Source: CAZVVT01 sp964630595 (lineage in GTDB: Bacteria; Chlamydiota; Chlamydiia; Chlamydiales; VFKH01). From it: DNA of 64,000 nt. A model generated the notes under the pieces. That model worked only from the letters and a program-made list of their open reading frames with translations, had not been told where the DNA came from and did not search any database. The translations under genes were made by a program, and so were the position numbers. Location of the stretch: NCBI GenBank assembly GCA_964630595.1, contig CAZVVT010000002.1, positions 124,001 to 188,000 of the forward strand, read 5' to 3'. Shown here piece after piece: positions 25,517-34,167 of the stretch; positions within the stretch are counted from its first letter, which is position 1, and the number at the start of each line of letters is the position of its first letter.

Positions 25517-26146
25517 TTAGTCAATCATATGAGAGCCCACCTGCCATACGGGGAAGAGGTCGAGGTTGGCGTGAGCAAGGGTATCGTTTTCAATGAGGAA
25601 GACGACAGCGGCAGCAATTTCTTCGCGACTTAAGGGGCGTTTTTTGAGCCAGGGGCGCTCGCCGGCGATGCCGGGGTTGACATGAGAGACGCGGATGTTG
25701 GTGCCCAGCAAGTCGGCGCGGAGGGCTTCGGAGAAGTGCTGAACGAAGGCCTTGGAGCTGGCTTGGATGGCGCCGCCTTTATAGGGCCATTTAGCGGCAA
25801 TGGAACCGATGTTGATAATGTGGCCGGAGTTTTGCGCGCGCATTTGAGGCAGAACTGCATGGGTGCAATTGAGGACCCCCAGGATGTTGGTGTCGATTAC
25901 GGCGCGACAGTCACTACTGGAGGTCTCATCAAAGGGCTGGTTTTTCATGGTCATGCCCGCACAGTTCACCAACACATCGATGCAACTGCAGGCGGCAAGC
26001 GCCTTTTGAACAGCCGCTTCATCACACACATCTACACCAAAGCGGCGCGCAATGAGAAGTGTCTTATAGCCAAGAGCTTTGAGCTGCTTTTCAATCTGTG
26101 CGCCAATACCGCTACTGGCTCCTGTGATCACTGCACATTTTTGCAT
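25517..26146 (-). CDS. SDR-family protein with the catalytic tyrosine replaced
   Basis: A 209-aa short-chain dehydrogenase-like protein. Seen: cofactor motif TGASSGIGAQIE, VNCAG, and INIGSIAA with serine. At the active site the expected Tyr-x-x-x-Lys is Gln-Ala-Ser-Ser-Lys (GGAIQASSKAF), confirmed codon by codon (CAA for Gln). It is also shorter than a typical SDR (about 250 aa). It may bind NAD(P) without normal catalysis, or have a different mechanism. It is the last gene of a three-gene - operon, 4 bp after the alcohol dehydrogenase gene. Confidence 0.83.
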   Translation of the reverse strand: MQKCAVITGASSGIGAQIEKQLKALGYKTLLIARRFGVDVCDEAAVQKALAACSCIDVLVNCAGMTMKNQPFDETSSSDCRAVIDTNILGVLNCTHAVLPQMRAQNSGHIINIGSIAAKWPYKGGAIQASSKAFVQHFSEALRADLLGTNIRVSHVNPGIAGERPWLKKRPLSREEIAAAVVFLIENDTLAHANLDLFPVWQVGSHMID

Positions 26147-26150
26147 CTGG

Positions 26151-27185
26151 CTAATCTTTCTTCATCCGGATTAAAGGACGCAACACCTTTCCCTCTTCCA
26201 AATCGGTCATCGCGCGGTTGATCTCCGCCAAAGAATAAACAGCCTCTGTGTAGGGCTTACTCAGGAACTGCCCACTTTGCATCATGCGCCCATAGCGCGG
26301 GAAATGGTGGTCGGGATCGCTTTCGCCGCCCCATGAACCGAGGATTTTTTTGCCCATATTGAGCTGGCGCGGATCGATTTCGACTGTTTGCCCAGTACGC
26401 GCATTGCCGATGATCACTACGCTGCCGCCTTGGTGGCGCACGACTTGCAATGCTTGACGCATGGTTGTAGGATGACCGCAAACTTCAAAGGCAAAGTCAA
26501 TAGGACCGAGCGCTTTAAGACTTTCTACCACATCTTCTTTCGAGGCATCGATAAGATGGGTTGCCCCCATCAGTTTTGCCAGCGCAAGCTTTTCTGGATT
26601 GAGATCGATGGCAATCATCTGCGTGCAGCCCGCAATGCGCGCTCCTTGCAGCACTGCCAGGCCTACTCCACCACAACCAAAGACAGCGATATTGTCTCCT
26701 GCCGTAAGACGGGCTGTGTTGAACGCAGCGCCCAGGCCGGTAGCTACCGCACAGCCAATCAACGCCGCCTCTTTCAGAGGAAATTCTTTGGCCAAAGGCG
26801 AGAGCCTATTTTCGCTGATGATCGCGTGCTCACCAAAAGTCGTGACTGCCCCGGCATTCACCTTTTTTGCGCCCCAGCCATACTGTGTTCCCGCAGCATT
26901 GTACCCCTTGCCCTTGATCCAGGAGATAACGACATGATCCCCCTCTTTGACCTTGGTGCAGTGCGGACCGACAGCAATCACTACACCACTGCCTTCATGA
27001 CCAAGGCAGTGCGGTAGATAAGGATCTTCTCCTCGATGGCCGCGCGCCTCCAAGATTTGGGTATGACAAACGCCGCTATAGGCAATCTCGACAAGCACCT
27101 GCCCCTCTTTGAGAGGAGGCACTTCTAGTTGGTCGACAACGAGCGGTTTTCCTAATTCAACAATAATAGCAGCAGTAGTGCGCAT
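26151..27185 (-). CDS. Zinc alcohol dehydrogenase-like protein without the structural zinc lobe
   Basis: A 344-aa medium-chain dehydrogenase. Seen: catalytic zinc ligands in SGVCHTQ, GHEGSGVV and IGCAVATGLGAAF, and the NAD site FGCGGVGLAVLQGAR. The four-cysteine structural-zinc loop normally found after GDHV is absent; that stretch has no Cys at all (WIKGKGYNAAGTQYGWG follows). Start ATG 27185 has AAGGAAAA directly upstream; a longer ORF from 27239 overlaps the previous gene and is rejected. It probably oxidises or reduces a sugar or hydroxy compound for the cluster. Confidence 0.85.
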   Translation of the reverse strand: MRTTAAIIVELGKPLVVDQLEVPPLKEGQVLVEIAYSGVCHTQILEARGHRGEDPYLPHCLGHEGSGVVIAVGPHCTKVKEGDHVVISWIKGKGYNAAGTQYGWGAKKVNAGAVTTFGEHAIISENRLSPLAKEFPLKEAALIGCAVATGLGAAFNTARLTAGDNIAVFGCGGVGLAVLQGARIAGCTQMIAIDLNPEKLALAKLMGATHLIDASKEDVVESLKALGPIDFAFEVCGHPTTMRQALQVVRHQGGSVVIIGNARTGQTVEIDPRQLNMGKKILGSWGGESDPDHHFPRYGRMMQSGQFLSKPYTEAVYSLAEINRAMTDLEEGKVLRPLIRMKKD

Positions 27186-27195
27186 AGCTTTTTCC

Positions 27196-28182
27196 TTAAG
27201 GGCGGTGAATATAGCGCAACGGCTCTTGAGAGACAGCATCCCAGTTCTGCATGACCCATTTCTTGGTCATTTCAATGCCCTCACTCATCGAAACCTCGTC
27301 TCTCCACCCAAACTCTTCGCGCGCTTTGGAGGAGTCAATAAGGTAAGCCTTATCTTGCCCGAGGCGCTCGGCCACAACGCGTGTTAGGCTCTCAAACGCA
27401 ACCCCCATGCTATTGCAAATATGCTGCATGACGTCTCGTACAGCAATGCCCTGATGGGGCGAAAAGTGGTAGATTTCTCCCGGCCGGCCCTTCTCCATCA
27501 CAGCCAACTCGCCTCGCGACACGTCGCGAATGTAGATATAGGATTTCACCGCAACGCCTCCGCCATGCAAGTCGATGACTTGACCCGCTTTGGCGGCCAC
27601 AATGGTGCGCGGAATAATTTTAAAGAGCTGCTGCGCGGGGCCATACACATTTGTTGCCCGCACCATCACTAAAGGAAACTGGTAGTTTTTAAAGAAGGTA
27701 AAAAGCGAAAAGTCTCCCGCTGCCTTCGACGCCGCATAGGGCGTACTGGGATTCATCGGCGCGCTCTCTTTCAACAACCCCTCACAAGTACCATACACCT
27801 CAGGTGAGGAGATGTGCACATAGCGTTCAATGGGATAATTCTTCAACAAATTGGCCAAACGGGTAATCGCCACCGAATTCGTCTGGAACCAGTGGTCGGG
27901 ATTCTCCCAGCTCGGCCCTACTTCACTCTGCGCTGCAAAATTCACCACATAATTCGGTTTATCATTTTCTAATATGTGTTTAAGTTGCGATAAATCCCCA
28001 TTCAAATCCATCTGCACAAAGCGGTAACGGTCATTGCCATGACGTTTAAAGGGCAGATAATGATCCGCCTTCTCAGTTGACCGCGAAATTCCAATGACTT
28101 TGTATTTACCTGTTTCTAGAAGAAGGTCGATAAAGTCGGCCCCAGAAAAAGAATTACTTCCAATAACTACAACTGTTTTCAT
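27196..28182 (-). CDS. NAD-dependent sugar epimerase/dehydratase (RmlB/GMD-like)
   Basis: A 328-aa extended SDR acting on nucleotide sugars. Seen: N-terminal GSNSFSGADF glycine motif, NFAAQSEVGPSWENP, HISSPEVYG with Ser/Thr-type residue, the active site TPYAASK, and VRATNVYGPAQQLFKIIPR, which resembles dTDP-glucose and GDP-mannose 4,6-dehydratases. It opens the - operon with the alcohol dehydrogenase and SDR and diverges from the epimerase at 28278. A 4,6-dehydratase would create the 4-keto intermediate used by C-methyltransferases or TPP enzymes (inference). Confidence 0.85.
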   Translation of the reverse strand: MKTVVVIGSNSFSGADFIDLLLETGKYKVIGISRSTEKADHYLPFKRHGNDRYRFVQMDLNGDLSQLKHILENDKPNYVVNFAAQSEVGPSWENPDHWFQTNSVAITRLANLLKNYPIERYVHISSPEVYGTCEGLLKESAPMNPSTPYAASKAAGDFSLFTFFKNYQFPLVMVRATNVYGPAQQLFKIIPRTIVAAKAGQVIDLHGGGVAVKSYIYIRDVSRGELAVMEKGRPGEIYHFSPHQGIAVRDVMQHICNSMGVAFESLTRVVAERLGQDKAYLIDSSKAREEFGWRDEVSMSEGIEMTKKWVMQNWDAVSQEPLRYIHRP

Positions 28183-28239
28183 AAGTCGCCGAGATTATCA
28201 GGAACCATGATTTGCGCTGAAGTGCAATTTCAAGAGCGG

Positions 28240-28268
28240 TTGCTCAAAAGTTCTTGGGGGGATAGAAT
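28240..28268 (+). promoter_or_regulatory. Candidate sigma-70-type promoter for the 28278 operon
   Basis: TTGCTC at 28240-28245 and TAGAAT at 28263-28268 are separated by 17 bp. The predicted transcription start, about 7 bases downstream, falls within a few bases of the ATG at 28278, which would make this mRNA nearly leaderless. No Shine-Dalgarno sequence sits at normal spacing. It is predicted by eye only. Confidence 0.35.
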
Positions 28269-28277
28269 CGCTGCCTT

Positions 28278-29267
28278 ATGAGAATTTTTGTTGCTGGTGG
28301 GGCGGGTTATGTCGGCTCCAAATTAGTTCCTGAACTATTGAAAGCGGGTCATGAAGTGGTCGTCTACGACCTCTACTTGTATGACGAGACTACCTTTAGC
28401 GAATTGCGAGATGAGCCGCGACTAGTGCAGATTCGCGCTGATGTACGCGATATAGATAGAGTCCGCGCAGCGTTGGTGGGCTGTGATGCGGTGATTCACC
28501 TTGCCTGTATCTCTAACGATCCCAGCTTTGAGCTGAATCCCGACTTAGGCAAATCGATCAACTTGGACTGCTTTGAGCCCTTTGTGCTGGCAGCTAAGGC
28601 AGCGGGATGTAAACGCTTTATCTACGCCTCCTCTTCGTCGGTCTACGGCGTGAAGGAGGAGCCCAATGTGACTGAAGATATGTCCTTAGAGCCTTTGACG
28701 GATTATTCTCGCTTTAAGGCAGAGTGCGAGCAGATTTTGCTCAAACATATCGACGACACGTTTATCGGCGTCATCATCCGCCCCGCGACGGTGTGTGGTT
28801 ATGCCCCTCGCCAGCGCCTCGATGTGGTGGTGAATATTTTGACCAACTTAGCCTACCACACAGGCAAAATCAAGGTAATGGGAGGCAGTCAGATGCGTCC
28901 CAATATTCACATCGATGATATGGTGCGCGCTTACTTGCACTTTCTGGCACTGCCCTCAGCACAGGTGCAGGGGCAAATCTTTAACGTCGGCTATCACAAC
29001 CAGAGCGTCTCGGAGTTGGGCGAGGCAGTGCGACGCATTGTGGGCAAAAAACGACCCGTAGAGGTGGTTGTAGAGCCCACCAATGATCACCGCTCTTACC
29101 GCATCTCTTCGGAGAAGGCTGCAAGTGTGGGATTTGTGACGCAATACACCATTGATGATGCGGTGGCGAACTTGGTCTCTGCTTTTGAACAAGGACTGCT
29201 GCCTAACTCTTTGGAAGACAAGCGTTATTTCAACTTGAAAACTCTGAAGGCGATGGATTTGCAATGA
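28278..29267 (+). CDS. NAD-dependent nucleotide-sugar epimerase/dehydratase
   Basis: A 329-aa extended SDR. Seen: GGAGYVGSKLVPELL, CDAVIHLACISNDPSFE, YASSSSVYG, an active-site DYSRFK (Tyr-x-x-x-Lys) and RPATVCGYAPRQRLD. The ACISNDPS segment is seen in a subgroup of bacterial polysaccharide epimerases rather than in GalE. It heads the + operon 28278-34126 and its stop overlaps the next epimerase (ATGA). Substrate unknown. Confidence 0.85.
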   Translation: MRIFVAGGAGYVGSKLVPELLKAGHEVVVYDLYLYDETTFSELRDEPRLVQIRADVRDIDRVRAALVGCDAVIHLACISNDPSFELNPDLGKSINLDCFEPFVLAAKAAGCKRFIYASSSSVYGVKEEPNVTEDMSLEPLTDYSRFKAECEQILLKHIDDTFIGVIIRPATVCGYAPRQRLDVVVNILTNLAYHTGKIKVMGGSQMRPNIHIDDMVRAYLHFLALPSAQVQGQIFNVGYHNQSVSELGEAVRRIVGKKRPVEVVVEPTNDHRSYRISSEKAASVGFVTQYTIDDAVANLVSAFEQGLLPNSLEDKRYFNLKTLKAMDLQ

Positions 29268-30253
29268 AGACTCTTGTGACTGGAGGGGCGGGCTTTATTG
29301 GCAGCCACCTCGTCGATCTACTTCTCAAAGAGGGCCATGAGGTCACCGTCATCGACAATCTCGTCGCGGGACATCGAAAAAATATCGAACACCATCTCGA
29401 AAACCCCTCCTTCCGCTTTGTGCAGGCAGACATTACTGACCGCGCAGCGATCCAGCCTCATTTTGCCGGTATCGACTGGGTCTTTCACCTAGCAGCCCTA
29501 GCCGACATTGTCCCCTCCATTGAAAACCCCGAGCGCTATTTCCGCTCCAATGTCGATGGGACCTTTAACGTGCTGGAAGCCGCTAAGGGATGCAAACGCT
29601 TTCTCTATGCCGCCTCCTCCTCTTGTTATGGCCTCGCAAAGACGTATCCTACACCGGAAGATGCCCCTATCTCCCCTGAGTACCCCTACGCTCTGACCAA
29701 ATACCTAGGCGAGCAGTTGGTGATGCATTGGTGCAAGCTCTATAAACTTCCCGCGCTCTCTCTGCGACTGTTCAATGTCTACGGACCTCGCGCACGTACT
29801 ACGGGTGCTTATGGGGCCGTTTTTGGTGTTTTTTTGGCGCAGAAACTCAATAATAAACCCTTTACTATTGTCGGAGACGGCACACAGACGCGCGATTTTA
29901 CCTTCGTACAAGATGTGGCGCGCGCTTTTTATGCCGCAGCACTCTCTCCTCTTGTGGGAGAGATCATGAACGTGGGCAGCGGTGGTCACTACAGTGTAAA
30001 CCACTTAGTGAAGCTGCTGGGCGGTCCTACTGTGCATATCCCCAAACGCCCCGGCGAACCCGATTGCACTTTTGCCGACACAAGCAAAATCACCTCTCTG
30101 CTGCAATGGAAGCCTCAAGTTCCCTTTGAAAAGGGTGTCGAGACGATGTGTAACCTGATTCACGAATTTTCCGACGCTCCCGTATGGGAACCCAAGAGCA
30201 TTGAAAAGGCCACCGCATCGTGGTTTCAATACTTGGGGCCCGTTCTTACTTGA
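29264..30253 (+). CDS. UDP-sugar 4-epimerase-like protein (GalE/WbpP type)
   Basis: A 329-aa extended SDR. Seen: GGAGFIGSHLVDLLL, FHLAALADIVPSIENP, AASSSCYG, active site YPYALTKYLGE, LRLFNVYGPRARTTGAYGAVFGVFL and a GDGTQTRDFTFVQDV segment, the pattern of UDP-glucose or UDP-GlcNAc 4-epimerases. It is closest in feel to WbpP-type enzymes. It starts in the ATGA overlap with the previous gene, and its own stop overlaps a TTG start (TTGA) of the ABC transporter. Confidence 0.87.
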   Translation: MKTLVTGGAGFIGSHLVDLLLKEGHEVTVIDNLVAGHRKNIEHHLENPSFRFVQADITDRAAIQPHFAGIDWVFHLAALADIVPSIENPERYFRSNVDGTFNVLEAAKGCKRFLYAASSSCYGLAKTYPTPEDAPISPEYPYALTKYLGEQLVMHWCKLYKLPALSLRLFNVYGPRARTTGAYGAVFGVFLAQKLNNKPFTIVGDGTQTRDFTFVQDVARAFYAAALSPLVGEIMNVGSGGHYSVNHLVKLLGGPTVHIPKRPGEPDCTFADTSKITSLLQWKPQVPFEKGVETMCNLIHEFSDAPVWEPKSIEKATASWFQYLGPVLT

Positions 30254-32028
30254 AGCTCTTCCTCTTCCCCTTCCGTACAGCTCGCGGGCAAATCTCCTAC
30301 CCCCTCTATGTAGCAGGGGTCTTTATTCCCAACACCCTAGCCGCTCTGCTTGAAGGGATCTCCTTTGCCTTTATCCTCGGTGCTTTCTCCTTCATCAATG
30401 AGGCAGCTGCTGTCAGGGTTCCTCTTCTACCCATGCACTGGGTAGAGGGAAAAAGTCCGACACAAGCTCTTGTCTACCTCATTATTTGCGCTGTTGTTGC
30501 CCAGCTCGCACGCAGCGCTTTGAGCTATGCTGGACAAATGTCGACCACTCTTTTGGCCTCCAAACTGCAAAAGGCCGCACAAGAAAAGATCTACAAACGC
30601 ATCTTTACTCTCTCTTTTCCCTGCGTGCACCGCTTTAAGTCGGGTGAACTCTATGACTATGTGAACCTGCCCGCGATCTGCTATGGGGCTGTTCTCGACG
30701 GCATCAACCGCATCGTTATCTCTCTTCTCACCGCCTGCGTGCTTTTTGGGTTCATGCTTTACATCAGCATCCCCCTGGCACTTTTCGCCATTGTCTTATT
30801 AGTGTTCACCTCTTTGTCACAAAGACGCATCTTGCGCAGCGTCTCCTCTCACTCGCAAGTACTCTCCGACCACGTGGTAGACTTCACCAAAGATGCCACA
30901 CAAAATCTCTATGCGATGCGCCCGATTCATACCTTTGCGATGCAAGGCGAGGTCTACCGAAGCATTCACGCGATCTTGCACCACATCTATGTGAGCACCA
31001 AAAAGCTCCACTTATGGAAGCACGCTCTACAACCCCTCAATGAATTCATCGGTATTGCTCTCGTCGGCGCCTGCTTGATTGTAGGGCCCTCGCTTCTGCC
31101 CTCTACCTATCCTCTATTGGCCACTCTTTTAACCTTTATCACCGTAACCTTCCGTCTTGCCAGCCGCAGTCAAGCACTCCTTTATTCCATCGGCGATGTG
31201 GTGGCTCATAAGGGCTCATTGCTACGCATACGCTCTTTCTTGGAAGATAAAGATAAAGAATTTCTCCAAAAAGGAGGCCAAGAGCTTAAAGATTTTCACA
31301 GCGAGATTGTCTTCGACAATGTCTCTTTGGTCTATCCTGGCAACAAACACGCAGCGATTGACCATTTCTCTTTGACCATCCCGCGCGGAAAAACCATTGC
31401 TTTCGTAGGCCATTCAGGAGCGGGAAAGTCCTCTTTAGTGGATCTTCTCGTGCGGCTCTACGACCCCACAGAGGGACATATTTTATGGGATGGCGCGTCA
31501 GCAAAGACTTTCAGCCTCTCTAGCCTGCGCAGTTTAATTGGTGTTGTCAGCCAAGACACCTTCATCTTCAACCAATCGATTGAAGACAACATCCGCTTTG
31601 GTAACCCAAAAGCAACTCACGAACAGGTTCAGAGTGCTGCCAAAATTGCAGGCGCACACAGCTTTATCACCTCCCTGTCCTCTGGATATGCCACAGTAGT
31701 CGGCGAACGCGGCTACCGCCTCTCCGGCGGGGAGAGACAACGCATTGCCATCGCTCGCGCCCTGGTCCGCAACCCCAAAATCCTCATTTTGGACGAGGCC
31801 ACCTCAAGCCTCGACAGCCATAGTGAAAAACTCGTCCAGGACTCCATTGAAGCCTTAAAAGATTCCAAGACAATCTTGATCGTAGCCCACCGCCTTGCCA
31901 CTGTCGTCAACGCAGACTTGATTGTTGTCGTAGACAAGGGCACAATTATTGAGCAGGGCAAGCATCAACAGCTACTCTCTCTAAACGGCCGTTACGCACA
32001 GATGTGGAAACTCCAATCCGACAAATAA
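30250..32028 (+). CDS. Fused ABC exporter (MsbA/PglK-like)
   Basis: A 592-aa half-transporter, membrane domain first and ATPase second. Seen: about six hydrophobic segments in residues 15-320; Walker A GHSGAGKSS near 390; Q-loop VSQDTF; signature LSGGERQRIAIARAL; Walker B ILILDEATSSLD; H-loop AHRLAT. It dimerises in the inner membrane and in this setting most likely flips a lipid-linked sugar or glycolipid. Start: TTG 30250 forms a TTGA overlap with the upstream stop, matching the ATGA coupling elsewhere; GTG 30220 would add ten residues. Confidence 0.92.
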   Translation: MKLFLFPFRTARGQISYPLYVAGVFIPNTLAALLEGISFAFILGAFSFINEAAAVRVPLLPMHWVEGKSPTQALVYLIICAVVAQLARSALSYAGQMSTTLLASKLQKAAQEKIYKRIFTLSFPCVHRFKSGELYDYVNLPAICYGAVLDGINRIVISLLTACVLFGFMLYISIPLALFAIVLLVFTSLSQRRILRSVSSHSQVLSDHVVDFTKDATQNLYAMRPIHTFAMQGEVYRSIHAILHHIYVSTKKLHLWKHALQPLNEFIGIALVGACLIVGPSLLPSTYPLLATLLTFITVTFRLASRSQALLYSIGDVVAHKGSLLRIRSFLEDKDKEFLQKGGQELKDFHSEIVFDNVSLVYPGNKHAAIDHFSLTIPRGKTIAFVGHSGAGKSSLVDLLVRLYDPTEGHILWDGASAKTFSLSSLRSLIGVVSQDTFIFNQSIEDNIRFGNPKATHEQVQSAAKIAGAHSFITSLSSGYATVVGERGYRLSGGERQRIAIARALVRNPKILILDEATSSLDSHSEKLVQDSIEALKDSKTILIVAHRLATVVNADLIVVVDKGTIIEQGKHQQLLSLNGRYAQMWKLQSDK

Positions 32029-33050
32029 CTTTTACCGCTCTTATCCCTCAGCTCTATAATGAGCATGGCCACGTCTTACCCTACAACCTGGCTGCAGAAG
32101 AGGCTGTGGCCCTAAACGGTTGGAAGTATAACGCACTGGTTCCTAAAAACTGTCCTCTGACACTACCACCCCACTGGAAACGCGTTCTACGTCCTTATCA
32201 ACATACCGACAGCAAAGGCCTTTTCCTGCGCCCCAAAGAGGGCCATTTTTTTTCTAACCTGCTGCCCTTTCTCCGGAAAATTCACGGCGACATTGTTTTT
32301 ATAGAATCCTTTACGAAATCTGATCTCACCGCTCTGGCTTGGGCCATTGCTTTCTCAAGGCCCTCCTATGACCTCTGGATTCTCCATCGCACCAGCCCCA
32401 AATATGGCCGCTTCCTTTTTCGTTTGATGGAAAAACGACTTCAAGGAAAGCTCGTCCACCTCACCGACAGCGATCTTTTGCAACAACAATGGACGCGGTA
32501 TTTAAAGCGACCCGTATCTGTGCTGCCCATCCCTCATACGCCCAAAGAAGAGGTCTTTCTTCCCAAAGAAAATTTCTTCTGGTGGCCAGGAGGCGACCCC
32601 ACACGCTACAAAGGCCTCAAAATCATCCAGCGCTTGGTGCGTTGGTCAAAGGGGCTACTTTATGTAAGCGAAAATGCGCGCTGCCACCTGCCGAAGGGAT
32701 CCATGGAGACAGCCTTTCTGCCCGCCTTCTTACCCGAGGAAACCTACTGGTCTCTCATGCGAAGAGCTCGTTTCGTTCTTCTTCCCAATGACCCCCGAGC
32801 CTACGCCGCTTCCACCTCGGGCATTTTCACCGAGGCTATCTGCGCAGGTGCTGTCCCCTTAGTCACACGCAATACATGGATGGCTCACGAACTCAAAAAA
32901 TTCGGCCTCCACTCTCTCATCTCCGACTTCGGCCCCGATTTTGCTTCTATAACCTATTCTGCCAGCGACTTAGAGAAGATGCAGAGCCATTGGCGCCGCT
33001 TTCACTGCATTCCCCATTTTGCAGCCACTTTGAGGCAATTGCGCCCATGA
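32004..33050 (+). CDS. Glycosyltransferase of the WWPG-DP family, paralogue 2
   Basis: A 348-aa paralogue of 33047-34126 and 16150-17253. Seen: EHGHVLPYNLAAEEAVAL, ALVPKNCPL, LPIPHTPKEE, FFWWPGGDPTRYKGLKIIQ, ARFVLLPNDPRAYAASTSG, IFTEAICAGAVPLV and TWMAHELKKFGL. GTG 32004 is the only usable start; it overlaps the ABC gene by 25 bp and adds about 7 residues before the conserved region. Family function is inferred from the GT-B/GT4-like C-terminal half; the donor is unknown. Confidence 0.75.
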   Translation: METPIRQITFTALIPQLYNEHGHVLPYNLAAEEAVALNGWKYNALVPKNCPLTLPPHWKRVLRPYQHTDSKGLFLRPKEGHFFSNLLPFLRKIHGDIVFIESFTKSDLTALAWAIAFSRPSYDLWILHRTSPKYGRFLFRLMEKRLQGKLVHLTDSDLLQQQWTRYLKRPVSVLPIPHTPKEEVFLPKENFFWWPGGDPTRYKGLKIIQRLVRWSKGLLYVSENARCHLPKGSMETAFLPAFLPEETYWSLMRRARFVLLPNDPRAYAASTSGIFTEAICAGAVPLVTRNTWMAHELKKFGLHSLISDFGPDFASITYSASDLEKMQSHWRRFHCIPHFAATLRQLRP

Positions 33051-34126
33051 AGTTCATCGCTCTTCTTCCCCTTCTCTCCAATGACCACGGCCACGTATTG
33101 GTCTACAATTTGGCCGTGCAAGAAGCCTGCACGCGGCTGGGTTGGGAATTTAGCGCCTATGTTCCGAAAAACTGCACCGTTAAGGAGCTGCCCCCGCAAT
33201 GGCACAAATCGCTGGCTAGCTATGACCACACGGATGAGCGCGGCATCTTTATCAAAAAAACCTTGAGCCAGCAAATCAGCGCCTATCTTAAAAACCTTGC
33301 CCCGCTCTTTTCCATCCTACGCAAAAGCCGTGGCGCTACCCTCTTTATTGAATCCTTTTCACCCGCAGAAATCGCCGCTCTCGCCACTGTCATTGCGCTC
33401 CTGCGCCCAGAGTGCGATCTGCTCATTTTACTGCGCAAAGAGCCGCGGCAGATCCCCTACATCGGCCATCTCTATCGCAAACTGATCCACCGCATAGAAA
33501 AACAGATCAAAGGCCGCCTTACTCTGCTCACCGACAGCTCTTTATTGATTGCTCAAAACGCCGCTTTTTTTGAACGCCCCGTTCATCTGATGCCCATTCC
33601 CCATACCAAAGATCCTGTGCTGAAAGATCCGCTGCCAAGAGAGAATTTCGTCTGGTGGCCCGGCGGTGATCCCGCTCGCTATAAGGGGCTACAAACGATT
33701 CAGTGGCTCGTGCAGCGCTCCTCGGGAACACTTCATGTGAGCATCAATGCTAAAGAGCACCTTCCCTTCGCCCACATGAACTTGGTCTTCTTGGAACCCT
33801 TCTTAGACCGCAATGCTTATTGGACCTTGATGCAAAGGGCGCGCTTTGTCCTCTTCCCTAATGAACCAAAAGCTTATCAAGCAGCCACTTCCGGCATTTT
33901 TGTAGAGACCATCGTTGCAGGCGGCGTTCCTCTGGTACGCGATGGCACATGGATGGCTCACGAACTCAAACGTTTTGGCCTCACACAACTCATCAGCCAC
34001 TTCGGACCCGGCTATGATGAAATTGCTGTTGATGAAGAACGTCTTGCAGCTATGCGCAACCATTATCGCGAATACCATTGCATTGAAAACTTTGCGCAAA
34101 AGCTTTTAAGCGTAATTCATAGCTAA
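33047..34126 (+). CDS. Glycosyltransferase of the WWPG-DP family, paralogue 3
   Basis: A 359-aa tandem duplicate of the preceding gene. Seen: MKFIALLPLLSNDHGHVLVYN at the start (family N-terminus), LMPIPHTKDP, FVWWPGGDPARYKGLQTIQ, ARFVLFPNEPKAYQAATSG, IFVETIVAGGVPLVRDG and TWMAHELKRFGL. Start 33047 overlaps the previous stop (ATGA). Last gene of the + operon; its TAA is the first base pair region of a strong hairpin terminator. Tandem duplication followed by divergence probably gave two linkages with related donors (inference). Confidence 0.75.
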   Translation: MKFIALLPLLSNDHGHVLVYNLAVQEACTRLGWEFSAYVPKNCTVKELPPQWHKSLASYDHTDERGIFIKKTLSQQISAYLKNLAPLFSILRKSRGATLFIESFSPAEIAALATVIALLRPECDLLILLRKEPRQIPYIGHLYRKLIHRIEKQIKGRLTLLTDSSLLIAQNAAFFERPVHLMPIPHTKDPVLKDPLPRENFVWWPGGDPARYKGLQTIQWLVQRSSGTLHVSINAKEHLPFAHMNLVFLEPFLDRNAYWTLMQRARFVLFPNEPKAYQAATSGIFVETIVAGGVPLVRDGTWMAHELKRFGLTQLISHFGPGYDEIAVDEERLAAMRNHYREYHCIENFAQKLLSVIHS

Positions 34127-34167
34127 TACCATTCCTAGAATGTGACGTTATTTTCTAGGAGTGGTAT
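34126..34167. terminator. Bidirectional terminator hairpin between convergent operons
   Basis: ATACCATTCCTAGAA (34126-34140) pairs with TTCTAGGAGTGGTAT (34153-34167), 14 of 15 positions matching, around a 12-base loop. It starts in the stop codon of the + gene and covers the stop of the - GT9 gene, so it can end both operons. A downstream U-run is poor on the + strand (AAACGTTTTT), so termination may also depend on the stem strength or Rho. Confidence 0.75.

Noticed and set aside
26388..27017. 209-codon + ORF over the alcohol dehydrogenase gene
   Set aside because: The - strand frame has clear dehydrogenase motifs; the + frame has none.
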